Notes under the pieces: generated by a model
Database searches by the model: none
Seen by the model: only the letters and a program-made list of their open reading frames with translations
Told to the model about the DNA's origin: nothing
Shown here: positions 35,104 to 44,172 of the stretch, piece by piece
How the letters are laid out: every line of letters starts with the position of its first letter
Position numbering within the stretch: position 1 is the stretch's first letter
Assembly: GCF_000379105.1 (NCBI RefSeq)
Contig: NZ_KB900609.1
Span: forward strand, 6,693,815 to 6,757,814
DNA: 64,000 nt
Direction of reading: 5' to 3'
Source of the DNA: Methylobacterium sp. WSM2598
Lineage (GTDB): Bacteria > Pseudomonadota > Alphaproteobacteria > Rhizobiales > Beijerinckiaceae
Made by a program: the position numbers and the translations under genes

Positions 35104-35859
35104 ATGGCCGACGAGACCAGCACCGATTTCGGCTTCTCGCGCGTCCCCCTCGGCGACAAGCAGGGGCGCGTCAACGAGGTCTTCCGCTCCGTCGCCAAGC
35201 GCTACGACCTGATGAACGACCTGATGTCGGGCGGGCTGCACCGGGCCTGGAAGAGCGCGCTGATCTCGACCCTGCGCCCCTCGCGCCAGCGGCCGTTCCG
35301 GCTCCTCGACGTGGCGGGCGGGACCGGCGACATCGCCTTCCGGGCCCTCGACGCGGGCGGGCCGGACACGCAGGTGACGGTCCTCGACATCAACGACGCG
35401 ATGCTCTCGGTGGGGCGCGAGCGGGCCGGCGGGCGCTTCGAGGGGCGGATCGCCTTCGTCGCCGGCAACGCCGAGGCCCTGCCCCTGCCCGACGATGCCT
35501 TCGACGCCTACACGATCGCCTTCGGGATCCGGAACGTGCCGCGCATCCCGCTGGCGCTCGCCGAGGCCTTCCGGGTGCTCAAGCCCGGCGGGCGCTTCCT
35601 GTGCCTCGAATTCTCCCGCGTGGACGTGCCGGGCCTCGACCGGATCTACGACGCCTACTCGTTCCGGGTGATCCCGCGCATCGGCGAGCTCGTGGCGGGG
35701 GACAGGGAATCCTACCGCTACCTCGTCGAGTCGATCCGCCGCTTCCCGACGCCCGGCGCCTTCGCGCGCATGATCGAGGAGGCGGGCTTCTCCCGGGTCA
35801 CGCATCGGCCGCTCTCGGGCGGGATCTGCGCCATCCATTCGGGCTGGAAGATCGCGTGA
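35104..35859 (+). CDS. ubiE: Ubiquinone/menaquinone biosynthesis C-methyltransferase
   Basis: A 251-aa SAM-dependent methyltransferase that methylates the benzoquinol ring in ubiquinone synthesis. Motif I is LLDVAGGTGDIAFRAL; VTVLDINDAML follows; and AYTIAFGIRNVPRIP and RVLKPGGRFLCLEFS are the diagnostic UbiE/COQ5 segments. The N-terminal VFRSVAKRYDLMNDLMSGGLH is also typical. The ATG at 35104 follows GGAGGACCCC. It is 28 bases upstream of ubiB, so they form an operon. Confidence 0.96.
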   Translation: MADETSTDFGFSRVPLGDKQGRVNEVFRSVAKRYDLMNDLMSGGLHRAWKSALISTLRPSRQRPFRLLDVAGGTGDIAFRALDAGGPDTQVTVLDINDAMLSVGRERAGGRFEGRIAFVAGNAEALPLPDDAFDAYTIAFGIRNVPRIPLALAEAFRVLKPGGRFLCLEFSRVDVPGLDRIYDAYSFRVIPRIGELVAGDRESYRYLVESIRRFPTPGAFARMIEEAGFSRVTHRPLSGGICAIHSGWKIA

Positions 35860-35887
35860 CGGACCCCGCATCGCGAGGCCGCCGGTC

Positions 35888-37441
35888 GTGCTGAGCGCGG
35901 TCTTCCACCTCCTGCGCGGCGTCGAGGTCGGCTGGGTGCTGGCGCGCGAGGGCGCGCTCGCCTTCGTGGACGCGGCCGCCCTCCCCCCGCACCTGCGCGC
36001 CTTCCTGCGGCTCGGCCGGCGGCTGGAGCGCCGCGGCCTCGGGCCGACCGCCCGGCTTCCGACCGCGCTCACGCGGCTCGGCCCCTCCTACGTCAAGTTC
36101 GGCCAGTTCCTGGCGACGCGCCCCGACATCGTCGGGGTCGCGGCCGCCCGCGACCTCGAACGCCTGCAGGACCGGGTGCCGCCCTTCCCGCAGGAGGTGG
36201 CGGTGGCGACCATCGAGGAGACGCTGGGTCAGCGGGTCGGCGCCCTCTTCCTCTCCCTCAGCCCGCCCATCGCGGCGGCCTCGATCGCGCAGGTGCACCG
36301 GGCCCGCATCCGCGAGCCCGGCGGGGCCGAGCGCACCATCGCCGTGAAGGTGATGCGGCCGGGCGTGCGCGAGCGCTTCGCCCGCGACATCCAGGCCATG
36401 CGCTTCATGGCGCGGGTGGTCGAGATCCTGCGCCCCGAGGCCGAGCGCCTGCGCCCCCGGGAGGTGGTGGAGACCCTCGCCCGCTCGGTCGCCATGGAGA
36501 TGGACCTGCGGCTCGAAGCCGCCGCGCTCTCGGAATTCGCCGAGAACATCAAGGGCGACGAGGATTTCCGGGTGCCGCGGCCGATCTGGGAGCGCACCGG
36601 CCGCGACGTGCTGGCGAGCGAGTGGATCGACGGCATCCGCCTCAACGACCGCGCCGCGATCGTGGCGGCCGGGCACGACACCGCGGCGCTCGGGCGCACG
36701 GTGATCCAGTCCTTCCTGCGCCACGCGATCCGGGACGGCTTCTTCCACGCCGACATGCATCCCGGGAACCTGTTCGTGGACCCGATGGGCCGGCTCGCCG
36801 CGGTCGATTTCGGCATCATGGGCCGGCTCGGCATCAAGGAGCGGCGCTTCCTGGCCGAGATCCTGCTCGGCTTCATCCTGCGCGACTACCGGCGCGTGGC
36901 CGAGGTGCATTTCGAGGCCGGCTACGTGCCCTCCCACCACTCGGTCGACGATTTCGCCCAGGCGATCCGGGCGATCGGCGAGCCGATCCACCAGCGCCGG
37001 GCCGACGAGATCTCGATGGCCAAGGTGCTCACCCTGCTCTTCGACGTCACCGCCCTGTTCGACATGAGCACCCGCACCGAGCTGGTGATGCTCCAGAAGA
37101 CCATGGTGGTGGTGGAGGGCGTGGCGCGCTCCCTCGACCCGCGCCTCGACATGTGGACCACCGCCGAGCCGGTGGTGCGCACCTGGCTCGCCCGGAATCT
37201 CGGGCCGATCGGCCGGATCGAGCAGGCGGGCCGCGCCGCCCTGACCCTCGCGGACGTGCTGGCCGACGCCCCCGACCTGTCCCAGCGCCTCAAGCGCCTG
37301 CTGATCCGCCTCGACGAGGAGGCGCCGCGCGAGGGCGCGAAGCTCGAGCGGAAGCTGCGGGCCGAGACGCGGCGGGCCGTCTGGTCTACTCTCGGGCTCT
37401 GGGCCATCGCGGGCGCGGTCCTCCTCCTCGCCCTGCACTGA
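35888..37441 (+). CDS. ubiB: Ubiquinone biosynthesis protein kinase-like ATPase UbiB
   Basis: A 517-aa member of the ADCK/ABC1 atypical kinase family. Starts at GTG 35888. Conserved parts are the KxGQ motif LGPSYVKFGQFLATRPDI, the A-rich loop PPIAAASIAQVHRARI, IAVKVMRPGVRERFARD, and the catalytic and metal sites FFHADMHPGNLFVDPMGRLAAVDFG (shown in parts: FFHADMHPGNLF, VDFGIMG). The last 20 residues form a membrane helix (LWAIAGAVLLLALH). It is needed for coenzyme Q synthesis at the inner membrane, acting as an ATPase. Co-transcribed with ubiE. Confidence 0.95.
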   Translation: MLSAVFHLLRGVEVGWVLAREGALAFVDAAALPPHLRAFLRLGRRLERRGLGPTARLPTALTRLGPSYVKFGQFLATRPDIVGVAAARDLERLQDRVPPFPQEVAVATIEETLGQRVGALFLSLSPPIAAASIAQVHRARIREPGGAERTIAVKVMRPGVRERFARDIQAMRFMARVVEILRPEAERLRPREVVETLARSVAMEMDLRLEAAALSEFAENIKGDEDFRVPRPIWERTGRDVLASEWIDGIRLNDRAAIVAAGHDTAALGRTVIQSFLRHAIRDGFFHADMHPGNLFVDPMGRLAAVDFGIMGRLGIKERRFLAEILLGFILRDYRRVAEVHFEAGYVPSHHSVDDFAQAIRAIGEPIHQRRADEISMAKVLTLLFDVTALFDMSTRTELVMLQKTMVVVEGVARSLDPRLDMWTTAEPVVRTWLARNLGPIGRIEQAGRAALTLADVLADAPDLSQRLKRLLIRLDEEAPREGAKLERKLRAETRRAVWSTLGLWAIAGAVLLLALH

Positions 37442-37470
37442 CCCCCACGAGACTCCGGGAGACGCGCCCG

Positions 37471-38712
37471 ATGCCAGCACGCCAGCGGCGGACCACGGGT
37501 CGCGCCCTCCTCGCCCCGCTCGCCGCCCTCGCCCTCGCCGGGGCGGCCCGGGCGGAGGAGCCCGTCCTCACCGACGGCAAGGTCAAGCTCGCGGTCCTCA
37601 CCGACATGTCGAGCGTCTACGCCGATTCGACCGGCCGCGGCTCGCTCATCGCGGCCGAGATGGCGGTGCGGGATTTCGGCGGCACGATCGGCGGAAGGCC
37701 GATCGAGGTGGTCTCCGCCGATCACCAGAACAAGCCGGATGTCGGCTCGAACATCGCCCGGCAATGGTACGACCGGGACGGCGTCGACGTGATCCTCGAC
37801 GTGCCGACCTCCTCGGTGGCGCTCGCGGTCCAGCAGATCGCCAGGGAGAAGGGCAGGATCCTGATCGTGTCCGGGGGCGGCACCTCGGACCTGACCGGGC
37901 CGGCCTGCTCGCCGACCGGCCTGCACTGGACCTACGACACCTACGCGCTGTCCCACGTCTCGGGCCAGGCGGCGGTGAAGCGGGGCCTCGACACCTGGGC
38001 CTTCGTGACGGCGGATTACGCCTTCGGCCACGCCCTGGAGCGGGACGGCGCCGCCGAGGTGAAGCGCTCCGGCGGCAAGGTGCTGTCGACCGTGCGGGCG
38101 CCCTTCGCCACCGCCGACTTCTCGTCCTTCCTGATCCAGGCGCAGGGATCGGGGGCCAAGCTCGTCGCCTTCGCCAATGCGGGCGGCGACACGGTCAACG
38201 CGATCAAGCAGGCGCACGAATTCGGCATCGTCCAGGGCGGGCAGACCCTGCTCGCCCTCCTCATCAACATCGACGACGTGCACAGCCTCGGCATCGACGT
38301 GGCGCAGGGGCTCCTCCTGACCACGGCCTTCTACTGGGACCGGGACGAGGCGACCCGCGCCTTCGCGACGCGCTTCAAGCAGGCCTACGGGCTGATGCCG
38401 ACCATGCATCAGGCGGGGGTCTACTCGGCGGTCACCCACTACCTGAAGGCCGTGCGGGAGGCCGGCACCGACGACGCCCTCAAGGTCGTCGCCAAGATGC
38501 GGGAGATGCCGGTGGACGACATGTTCGCGACGGGCGGCCGGGTGCGCGAGGACGGCCGCATGGTCCACGACATGTACCTGATGCAGGTGAAGACGCCGCA
38601 GGAATCGAAGGGCGAGTGGGACCTCTACAAGCTCCTGGCGACGGTGCCCGGCGACGAGGCCTTCCGGCCCCTGGCCGAGGGGGGCTGCCCGCTGGTGAAG
38701 GCGGCGCGGTGA
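37471..38712 (+). CDS. ABC transporter periplasmic substrate-binding protein (LivK-like)
   Basis: A 413-aa exported binding protein. The signal peptide is MPARQRRTTGRALLAPLAAL to about residue 28 (AARA). The mature part (VKLAVLTDMSSVYADSTGRG, YDRDGVDVILDVPTSSVALA, AFVTADYAFGHALERDGAAE) belongs to the peripla_BP_6 family used for branched amino acids and, in this subgroup, for other small organic molecules. No permease or ATPase genes follow; it stands just after ubiB with 29 bases between, perhaps by readthrough. Ligand not predictable. Confidence 0.85.
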   Translation: MPARQRRTTGRALLAPLAALALAGAARAEEPVLTDGKVKLAVLTDMSSVYADSTGRGSLIAAEMAVRDFGGTIGGRPIEVVSADHQNKPDVGSNIARQWYDRDGVDVILDVPTSSVALAVQQIAREKGRILIVSGGGTSDLTGPACSPTGLHWTYDTYALSHVSGQAAVKRGLDTWAFVTADYAFGHALERDGAAEVKRSGGKVLSTVRAPFATADFSSFLIQAQGSGAKLVAFANAGGDTVNAIKQAHEFGIVQGGQTLLALLINIDDVHSLGIDVAQGLLLTTAFYWDRDEATRAFATRFKQAYGLMPTMHQAGVYSAVTHYLKAVREAGTDDALKVVAKMREMPVDDMFATGGRVREDGRMVHDMYLMQVKTPQESKGEWDLYKLLATVPGDEAFRPLAEGGCPLVKAAR

Positions 38713-38800
38713 GCGCCCGCGACCGCGCGCCGTGAACCGAAGCTGGCCCGGCGGCGGCGCCTTCCGGCCCTCGCCCGGGTCGCCATCCTCGCCACTCCGC

Positions 38801-38923
38801 TCATCCGCCATCCGGTTGATGGCTTCGCCCTCTCCCATTTCGGCCATGCGGATGTCGGCTTCGCTCAGGCGCCGCGCAGGCTCGTGATCCGGGAGCCGCT
38901 TCGATCAAGCGGATCCCGGATCA
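38801..38923 (-). repeat. Dispersed repeat, copy C
   Basis: Reverse-oriented unit at 38801-38877 (TCATCCGCCATCCGGTTGAT to GGCGCCGCGC), followed at 38886-38923 by a GGATCCGCTT-type palindrome (GATCCGGGAGCCGCTTCGAT...AAGCGGATCCCGGATCA). It is 90 bases after the stop of the binding-protein gene. Confidence 0.85.
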
Positions 38924-39137
38924 TTCCGTCGAACCGGCGCATGCAGCCGGTCCTCGCGGAGGCGCGGGGCGCCCCGCCCGTTCTCACCGGTGGAGCAGCC
39001 CACCGCCTTCGCGCGCGTCGTCACCCTGCGCTCGGCCCTCGGCCTGCCGGACGGGTTGCTGGCGCGGGCGGACGAGGTCATCGAGGAGGCGCCGGGCGCG
39101 CCGCCGCCCGCCGGATCCGACTGCCCACGAGGCCCCC

Positions 39138-40418
39138 ATGCTCCCCGAGGATTCCCTGCTTCCCGGCGATTCCGCGCCCCTCCCCCTCGCGAACCGCCGG
39201 GTGCTGCTCGTGATCGGGGGCGGCATCGCGGCCTACAAGTCCCTCGACCTGATCCGGCGCCTGCGCGCGCGCGGCGCCGCCGTGCGCTGCGTGCTGACGC
39301 AGGGCGCGCAGGGCTTCGTGACGCCGCTGGCGGCGGGCGCCCTCTCGGGCGAGCGGGTCCATACCGACCTGTTCGACCGGGACGACGAGGCCGATATCGG
39401 CCACATCAAGCTCGCCCGGCAGGCCGATGCGGTGGTGGTGGCGCCCGCCACCGCCAACCTGATGGCCCGGATGGCGGGCGGCCACGCGGACGACCTCGCC
39501 GCGACGGTGCTGCTCGCCACCACCCTGCCGATCCTGATCGCGCCGGCCATGAACGTGCGGATGTGGCTGCACCCGGCGACGCAGCGCAACCTCGCCACCC
39601 TGCGCGCCGACGGCGTCGCGGTGGTGGGCCCGAACGAGGGCGCCATGGCGGAGGCCGAGACCGGCCCCGGCCGCATGGCCGAGCCCGACGAGATCGCCGA
39701 GGCGCTGGTGGCGCTGCTGGCGCGCCGCGCCGGCGGCCCCCTCGCGAATCCGCCGGCGGGGGCGCTGGCGGGGCGGCACGTCCTCGTCACCTCGGGCCCG
39801 ACCCACGAGCCGATCGACCCGGTCCGCTACATCGCCAACCGCTCCTCGGGCAAGCAGGGCCACGCCATCGCGGCGGCGGCCGCGGCGGCGGGCGCCCGGG
39901 TGACGCTGGTCTCCGGTCCGGTCGCCCTCCCCGACCCGAAGGGCGTCACGGTGGTCAGGGTCGAGACCGCGCGCGCGATGCTCGCCGCCGTGGAGGCGGC
40001 CCTGCCCGCCGACATCGCGATCTTCGCCGCCGCCGTCGCCGATTGGCGCCCGGCCGCGGAGACCGGCGAGAAGATCAAGAAGGGGCCGGGCGGTCCTCCG
40101 GGCATCGCCCTCGTGGAGAATCCCGACATCCTCGCCACCATCGCGCGGAGGGCGCAGGGTCGCCCGCCCCTGGTGGTCGGCTTCGCGGCCGAGACCCGCG
40201 AGGTGGTCGCCCATGCCCGCGCCAAGATCGCCCGCAAGGGCTGCGACCTCATCGTCGCCAACGACGTCTCGGCGGGGACGGGCGTGATGGGCGGGGACCG
40301 CAACACGATCCTGCTGATCGGCCGCGACGGCGCGGTCGAGACCTGGCCGACCCTGGCCAAGGACGAGGTCGCCCGGCGCCTCGTCGCGCATCTGGCGGAG
40401 CTGCGGGCGGGCGCCTGA
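39138..40418 (+). CDS. coaBC: Bifunctional phosphopantothenoylcysteine decarboxylase/synthetase
   Basis: A 426-aa enzyme of coenzyme A synthesis. Residues about 18-200 are CoaC, the flavin-dependent decarboxylase (LLVIGGGIAAYKSLDLIRRL, the active His in GHIKLARQADAVVVAPATAN, PAMNVRMW); residues about 210-426 are CoaB (VLVTSGPTHEPIDPVRYIAN, SSGKQGHAIA, FAAAVADWRP with the KIKK lysines, ANDVSAG). In the CoaC part the segment before GPGRMAEP lacks the Cys that E. coli Dfp has there. Start ATG 39138. A preceding frame from 38990 (MEQPTAFARVVTLRS) may be a short gene but is not supported. Confidence 0.95.
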   Translation: MLPEDSLLPGDSAPLPLANRRVLLVIGGGIAAYKSLDLIRRLRARGAAVRCVLTQGAQGFVTPLAAGALSGERVHTDLFDRDDEADIGHIKLARQADAVVVAPATANLMARMAGGHADDLAATVLLATTLPILIAPAMNVRMWLHPATQRNLATLRADGVAVVGPNEGAMAEAETGPGRMAEPDEIAEALVALLARRAGGPLANPPAGALAGRHVLVTSGPTHEPIDPVRYIANRSSGKQGHAIAAAAAAAGARVTLVSGPVALPDPKGVTVVRVETARAMLAAVEAALPADIAIFAAAVADWRPAAETGEKIKKGPGGPPGIALVENPDILATIARRAQGRPPLVVGFAAETREVVAHARAKIARKGCDLIVANDVSAGTGVMGGDRNTILLIGRDGAVETWPTLAKDEVARRLVAHLAELRAGA

Positions 40419-40480
40419 GGGCTGATCCGGGGCGGCGCCGCAGCCCCGGCGCCGCCCGCGCCGGGGAGGATGCGCGGCTG

Positions 40481-40591
40481 ATCCGGGATCCGCTTGCTCG
40501 AAGCGGATCCCAAGCCCGCGCGGCGCCTGAGCGACGCCGACATCCGCATGGCCGGAACGGGAGAGGGCGAAGCCATCAACCGGATGGCGTA
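40481..40591 (+). repeat. Dispersed repeat, copy D
   Basis: Begins with a palindrome built on GGATCCGCTTGCTCGAAGCG and continues with the GCGCGGCGCCTGAGCG unit (40518-40591). It fills the space between the convergent coaBC and 87-aa genes and ends one base before the stop codon of the latter. Confidence 0.85.
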
Positions 40592-40855
40592 TCAGTCGCC
40601 GCAGGCGGCGCACTCGTCCGGAGCGGAGCCGCGCACCAGCAGACTGGAAACGGTCAGCGGCAGCATGTCGTGAAGCTGATGCAGGCCGATCAGAACGGGC
40701 GAGAACGGGGCGACCTGCGCCATCGCCGCGGCCCGAAGATCAGGCATCAGATGGGCGCCGAACTGGCGCCGCGAACTGACGATGCCGTTCACCTGATCGG
40801 CGCCGAAATGCGAGGCCATGGCGTCCCAGGCCTTGCTGAAACTCTGCGATGTCAC
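40592..40855 (-). CDS. Small hypothetical protein
   Basis: An 87-aa protein, MTSQSFSKAWDAMASHFGAD, with a central helical region (HLMPDLRAAAMAQVAPFSPV) and a C-terminal Cys pair (DECAACGD). Soluble, no known family, but with normal composition and an ATG that fits. The Cys pair may bind a metal. Confidence 0.55.
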   Translation of the reverse strand: MTSQSFSKAWDAMASHFGADQVNGIVSSRRQFGAHLMPDLRAAAMAQVAPFSPVLIGLHQLHDMLPLTVSSLLVRGSAPDECAACGD

Positions 40856-41209
40856 GCGGATTCACCGGGCTCTCGCGCCGGCAGCGGCGCGCAGCGGTCC
40901 CATCATCTTTGTGGAGCGAGCGGCGCAAGCCGGCACCGCCGCCACGGTGCCGGCCTGCGGCGGATGCGCCGTGCTCGGCCATCGTCCCGACGCGGGCCGC
41001 GGCCCATCCCGGCGGCCCGGGACGGATCCGGGAGGCGGAGCCCGACCCCTCACCCTCCGGCCGGGGCGGCACGGCCGAAGGCGGGTGGCGGGCGCGGCGG
41101 CGAAGCCGCCCGCGGCCGTGCCGAAACGGTGCACTATACCGCAGGAGTCGATCCTTGGCGGGCGAGAGACCAGCTCTAGAATTCCGGTCTCCCCCGGTCG
41201 GAGGTTCCG
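40856..41209. other. Intergenic stretch without a recognisable gene
   Basis: About 350 bases between divergently placed small genes. Only biased frames. The last 60 bases lead into a GGAGGTTCCG site used by the gene at 41210. Confidence 0.5.
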
Positions 41210-41416
41210 ATGCCCGTGCTGCTCGTGGTGGCGCTCGTCTGCGCCTCGACGCTCGATGCCAAGGATTGCACCCGCGACACCGCGCAGGACGTGATGACGG
41301 CGCCCGCGCATTCGCCCCAGGAATGCATGCTGATGGGTCCCACGATGGCGGCCCATGCCGGCCGCAGCCCGGACGCCACCACCTACGTCAAGACGCTCTG
41401 CGAGCGGCGCCCCTGA
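41210..41416 (+). CDS. Small cysteine-containing exported protein
   Basis: A 68-aa protein, MPVLLVVALVCASTLDAKDC, with a short N-terminal hydrophobic segment that could be a signal peptide, then a mature part with three Cys (KDCTRDTAQDV, QECMLMGPTMAAHA, LCERRP). GGAGG is 5 bases before the ATG. The type is common in this lineage, role unknown. Confidence 0.6.
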   Translation: MPVLLVVALVCASTLDAKDCTRDTAQDVMTAPAHSPQECMLMGPTMAAHAGRSPDATTYVKTLCERRP

Positions 41417-41423
41417 GGGCCCC

Positions 41424-42989
41424 CTACTCGGCCGCGAACAGCCCCGCCGGAGGCTCGGCCGCCCCCTTCGGGCCGCCCGGCGCCGCCTTGGGGTCGCTTG
41501 GCGCCGCCTTGGGGTCGCCTGGCGCCGCCTTGGGGTCGCCCGGGCCGGTCTCGCAGCCGAGGCCCGGGATCGCCACGATCCGGTTGCCGCGGAAATCGGT
41601 CCGGCAGACGACGGCACCGCGGCTCTCCACGAAGGCGAGGAGCCGCCGCGCCCGGCCGGGCGAGCGGGAGCCGATCGCCCGCGCCAGGGCCTCGTCCGAG
41701 GGGCACGGCGCCCCGGCGCGGGCCGCGCGGGCGAGGAGCAGGAACAGCCCCTGCACCTCCTCCGGCAGGCCCGCGCAGGCGTCGAGCACCGCATCCGCCT
41801 CGGCCTCCCGCCCGCCCTCCTCGAGCCCCGCCCGCGCCACCGCGAGCCGGCGCCGGAAAGCCGGCAGGTCGAGGGGCGCCCCGACCCGGCGCATGCGGCA
41901 GCGCACCAGGAAATCCTGGTAGAGCACCGCGACCGTGTGGTGCCCGGCATCCGGGTCGGCGGCGATCTCGCGCAGGATCGCCGCGAGGGCCGCCTCCCGC
42001 TCCTCCGGGCCGAGGGCGGGCTGCTCCTCGGGCTCCGGCGGCAGGGGCCGGGCCTGGGCGAGCTGCTGCAGCAGGTCGACCGGCGAGGGCCGCGGGGCGG
42101 CCGGGCGGGGCGCCGGCATCCGCAGCGGCTCGTCGGCGGCGGGGGTCAGGATGAGGTCGCGCAGGTCCTCGGCCGCGGGGGCGGGCAGCGGCACGAGCTT
42201 GGGGCTCGTCGAGCGCGGCGCGGTCGCGACCGGGCCGATGCGCAGGGTCAGCGGGCGCTTCGACAGGGCCGGCCCGAGCGCCACGAAGGAGCCGCGCTCC
42301 AGGTCGCGAAAACTCTCGGCCTGGCGCCGCTCCAGGCCGAGCAGGTCGGCGGCGCGGGCCATGTCGATGTCGAGGAAGGTGCGGCCCATCAGGAAGTTCG
42401 AGGCTTCCGCGGCGACGTTCTTGGCGAGCTTGGCGAGGCGCTGGGTGGCGATGACCCCGGCGAGGCCCCGCTTGCGGCCGCGGCACATCAGGTTGGTCAT
42501 GGCGCCGAGCGACGCCTTGCGGGCCTCATCCGAGACCTCGCCGGCGGCGGCCGGGGCGAAGAGCTGCGCCTCGTCGACGACGACGAGCACCGGGTACCAA
42601 TGGTCGCGCTCGGCGTCGAACAGGCCGCCCAGGAAGGCGGCGGCGGCCCGCATCTGCGCCTCGACGTCGAGGCTCTCCAGGGTCAGCACCACCGAGACCC
42701 GGTGGGCGCGCACCCGCGCGGCGATGCGCTGCAGATCCGCCTCCCCGTGCGCCCCGTCGACCACCACGTGGCCGAAGCGGTCGGCCAGGGTGACGAAGTC
42801 GCCCTCCGGATCGATCACGACCTGCTGGACATGGGCGGCGCTCTGCTCCAGCAGGCGGCGCAGCAGGTGCGACTTGCCCGAGCCCGAATTGCCCTGGACG
42901 AGGAGGCGGGTGGCGAGGAGTTCCTCCAGATCGAGGGCGGCGGCCTGGTGGCCGGCCGCCACGCCCATCTCCACGCAGATCGTCATCAC
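41424..42989 (-). CDS. HerA/DUF87-type P-loop ATPase
   Basis: A 521-aa protein. Residues about 32-45 give the Walker A GNSGSGKSHLLRRLL, and VLVVVDEAQLF near 135 the Walker B, followed by the HerA-type RKRGLAGVIATQRLAKLAKN arginine region. HerA-like ATPases move DNA or act in repair, or are hypothetical members of VirB4/FtsK-like clades. The C-terminal part has helical regions and a low-complexity tail with a seven-residue unit GDPKAAP repeated four times, encoded by a 21-base tandem repeat (about 41480-41545). MMTIC start; the second Met is also possible. No nuclease partner (NurA) is adjacent. Confidence 0.8.
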   Translation of the reverse strand: MMTICVEMGVAAGHQAAALDLEELLATRLLVQGNSGSGKSHLLRRLLEQSAAHVQQVVIDPEGDFVTLADRFGHVVVDGAHGEADLQRIAARVRAHRVSVVLTLESLDVEAQMRAAAAFLGGLFDAERDHWYPVLVVVDEAQLFAPAAAGEVSDEARKASLGAMTNLMCRGRKRGLAGVIATQRLAKLAKNVAAEASNFLMGRTFLDIDMARAADLLGLERRQAESFRDLERGSFVALGPALSKRPLTLRIGPVATAPRSTSPKLVPLPAPAAEDLRDLILTPAADEPLRMPAPRPAAPRPSPVDLLQQLAQARPLPPEPEEQPALGPEEREAALAAILREIAADPDAGHHTVAVLYQDFLVRCRMRRVGAPLDLPAFRRRLAVARAGLEEGGREAEADAVLDACAGLPEEVQGLFLLLARAARAGAPCPSDEALARAIGSRSPGRARRLLAFVESRGAVVCRTDFRGNRIVAIPGLGCETGPGDPKAAPGDPKAAPSDPKAAPGGPKGAAEPPAGLFAAE

Positions 42990-43095
42990 GGCTCCGCACT
43001 CACCCGAACCGGGGTTCTAACACGGGCGGGCCGGGCCGCGATCCGCGCCCGCGGGCCGGGTCCACAGGACTCCGCGGGGAGGAATCAGACGCCGG

Positions 43096-43180
43096 CCGGA
43101 CGATCACGTCCGGCCGGACGATCACGTCCGGAATGCGGATGACAAGCCCGCGCGGCGCCTGAGCGAAGCCGAAATATCCG
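43096..43180 (+). repeat. Dispersed repeat, copy E (partial)
   Basis: Two tandem palindromes CCGGACGATCACGTCCGG (43096-43133), then GCGGATGACAAGCC and the core GCGCGGCGCCTGAGCGAAGC. The rest of the unit is missing. It lies downstream of the LysR stop and upstream of the HerA start. Confidence 0.8.
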
Positions 43181-43184
43181 AGTG

Positions 43185-44069
43185 TCACGCGACACCGAAG
43201 GCCGCGGTCGCGAAGGAGATGAAGCTGCGCAGGCGTGGCGTCATGCGCCGGTCACGGTGGTAGAGAAGCCACATCGGTCTGTCACCCAGCCGCCACTCCG
43301 GGAACAGCCGGACAAGGCAGCCGGTCTCCATATCGCGCCGCACGAGGATCTCCGGCTGCATGATGATGCCGAGGCCCGCGCGCGCCGCTGCGCGGACTGC
43401 CTGGCCGCTGTTCACGGTGATCATGCGTGGAGGTGTCACCGCTCTCTCGTCGTCGCCCCTCGCGAATGTCCATGGCGAACGCGCCGAAGGCGTGAAAGCG
43501 ATGGCTTCATGGCCTTCCAGGTCGTCCGGATGGACCGGCGTTCCTCGGCGGGCGAGGTAGTCGGGCGCGGCGCAGACCGCCATGCGATAGGGCGCCAGAG
43601 GTCTGGCGATCATGGCGCTGTCCTCGATCGCGCCGATGCGGAAGGCGAGATCGAAGCCTTCCTCGACGAGATCGACATTGCGATCCGACAGGGTGATGTC
43701 GAGTTCCACATCGGGTGCGGTCAGTCGATAGCCGCCAAGTGCCGGCATCAGCGCCTCTGCGCCGAAGGTGGTGGGCGCCGTGATCCGCAATCGACCCTGT
43801 ACCCGCGTCTGCTGAAGCTCCGCGGCCTCTTGGGCAAGCGCGATGCGCTCCAGAATGTCGCGGCACTGCTCGACATAGCTCGCCCCGAAATCCGTCAGGC
43901 TTTGACGCCGCGTCGTGCGGTTCAGAAGACGCGTGCCGAGGCGTTCCTCCAGCGCCGCGATCTGCTGTCCGACCATTGCCGGAGATTGCCCCAGCTCCGC
44001 CGCAGCGGCGCTCATCGAACCGGCCCGCACCGTCGCAACGAACGCCCGCATGCAGCGCACGATGTCCAT
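43185..44069 (-). CDS. LysR-family transcriptional regulator
   Basis: A 294-aa regulator with an N-terminal winged helix (CMRAFVATVRAGSMSAAAAE, AALEERLGTRLLNRTTRR) and a C-terminal LysR substrate-binding domain (VQGRLRITAPTTFGAEALMP, then DYLARRGTPVHPDDLEGHEA). It stands divergent to an SDR gene with 103 bases between, so it probably controls that gene in response to a small molecule. Ligand unknown. Confidence 0.9.
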   Translation of the reverse strand: MDIVRCMRAFVATVRAGSMSAAAAELGQSPAMVGQQIAALEERLGTRLLNRTTRRQSLTDFGASYVEQCRDILERIALAQEAAELQQTRVQGRLRITAPTTFGAEALMPALGGYRLTAPDVELDITLSDRNVDLVEEGFDLAFRIGAIEDSAMIARPLAPYRMAVCAAPDYLARRGTPVHPDDLEGHEAIAFTPSARSPWTFARGDDERAVTPPRMITVNSGQAVRAAARAGLGIIMQPEILVRRDMETGCLVRLFPEWRLGDRPMWLLYHRDRRMTPRLRSFISFATAAFGVA

Positions 44070-44094
44070 TCAATGATATTCCTTCATAATAACC

Positions 44095-44115
44095 CGATGA
44101 TTTGCCTAATTATCG
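44095..44115. promoter_or_regulatory. Candidate LysR operator in the divergent intergenic region
   Basis: An inverted repeat with arms CGATGAT and ATTATCG (6 of 7 paired) around a 7-base centre TTGCCTA. The size and the AT arms fit the T-N11-A pattern of LysR boxes. It is the clearest dyad in the 103 bases between the regulator start (44069) and the SDR start (44173). Inferred, not proven. Confidence 0.5.
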
Positions 44116-44172
44116 TTCAAGCCGGCATCAATTACGACTCCTCGAAAGCCGTCCTCGAAGGAGTTGGATGTG

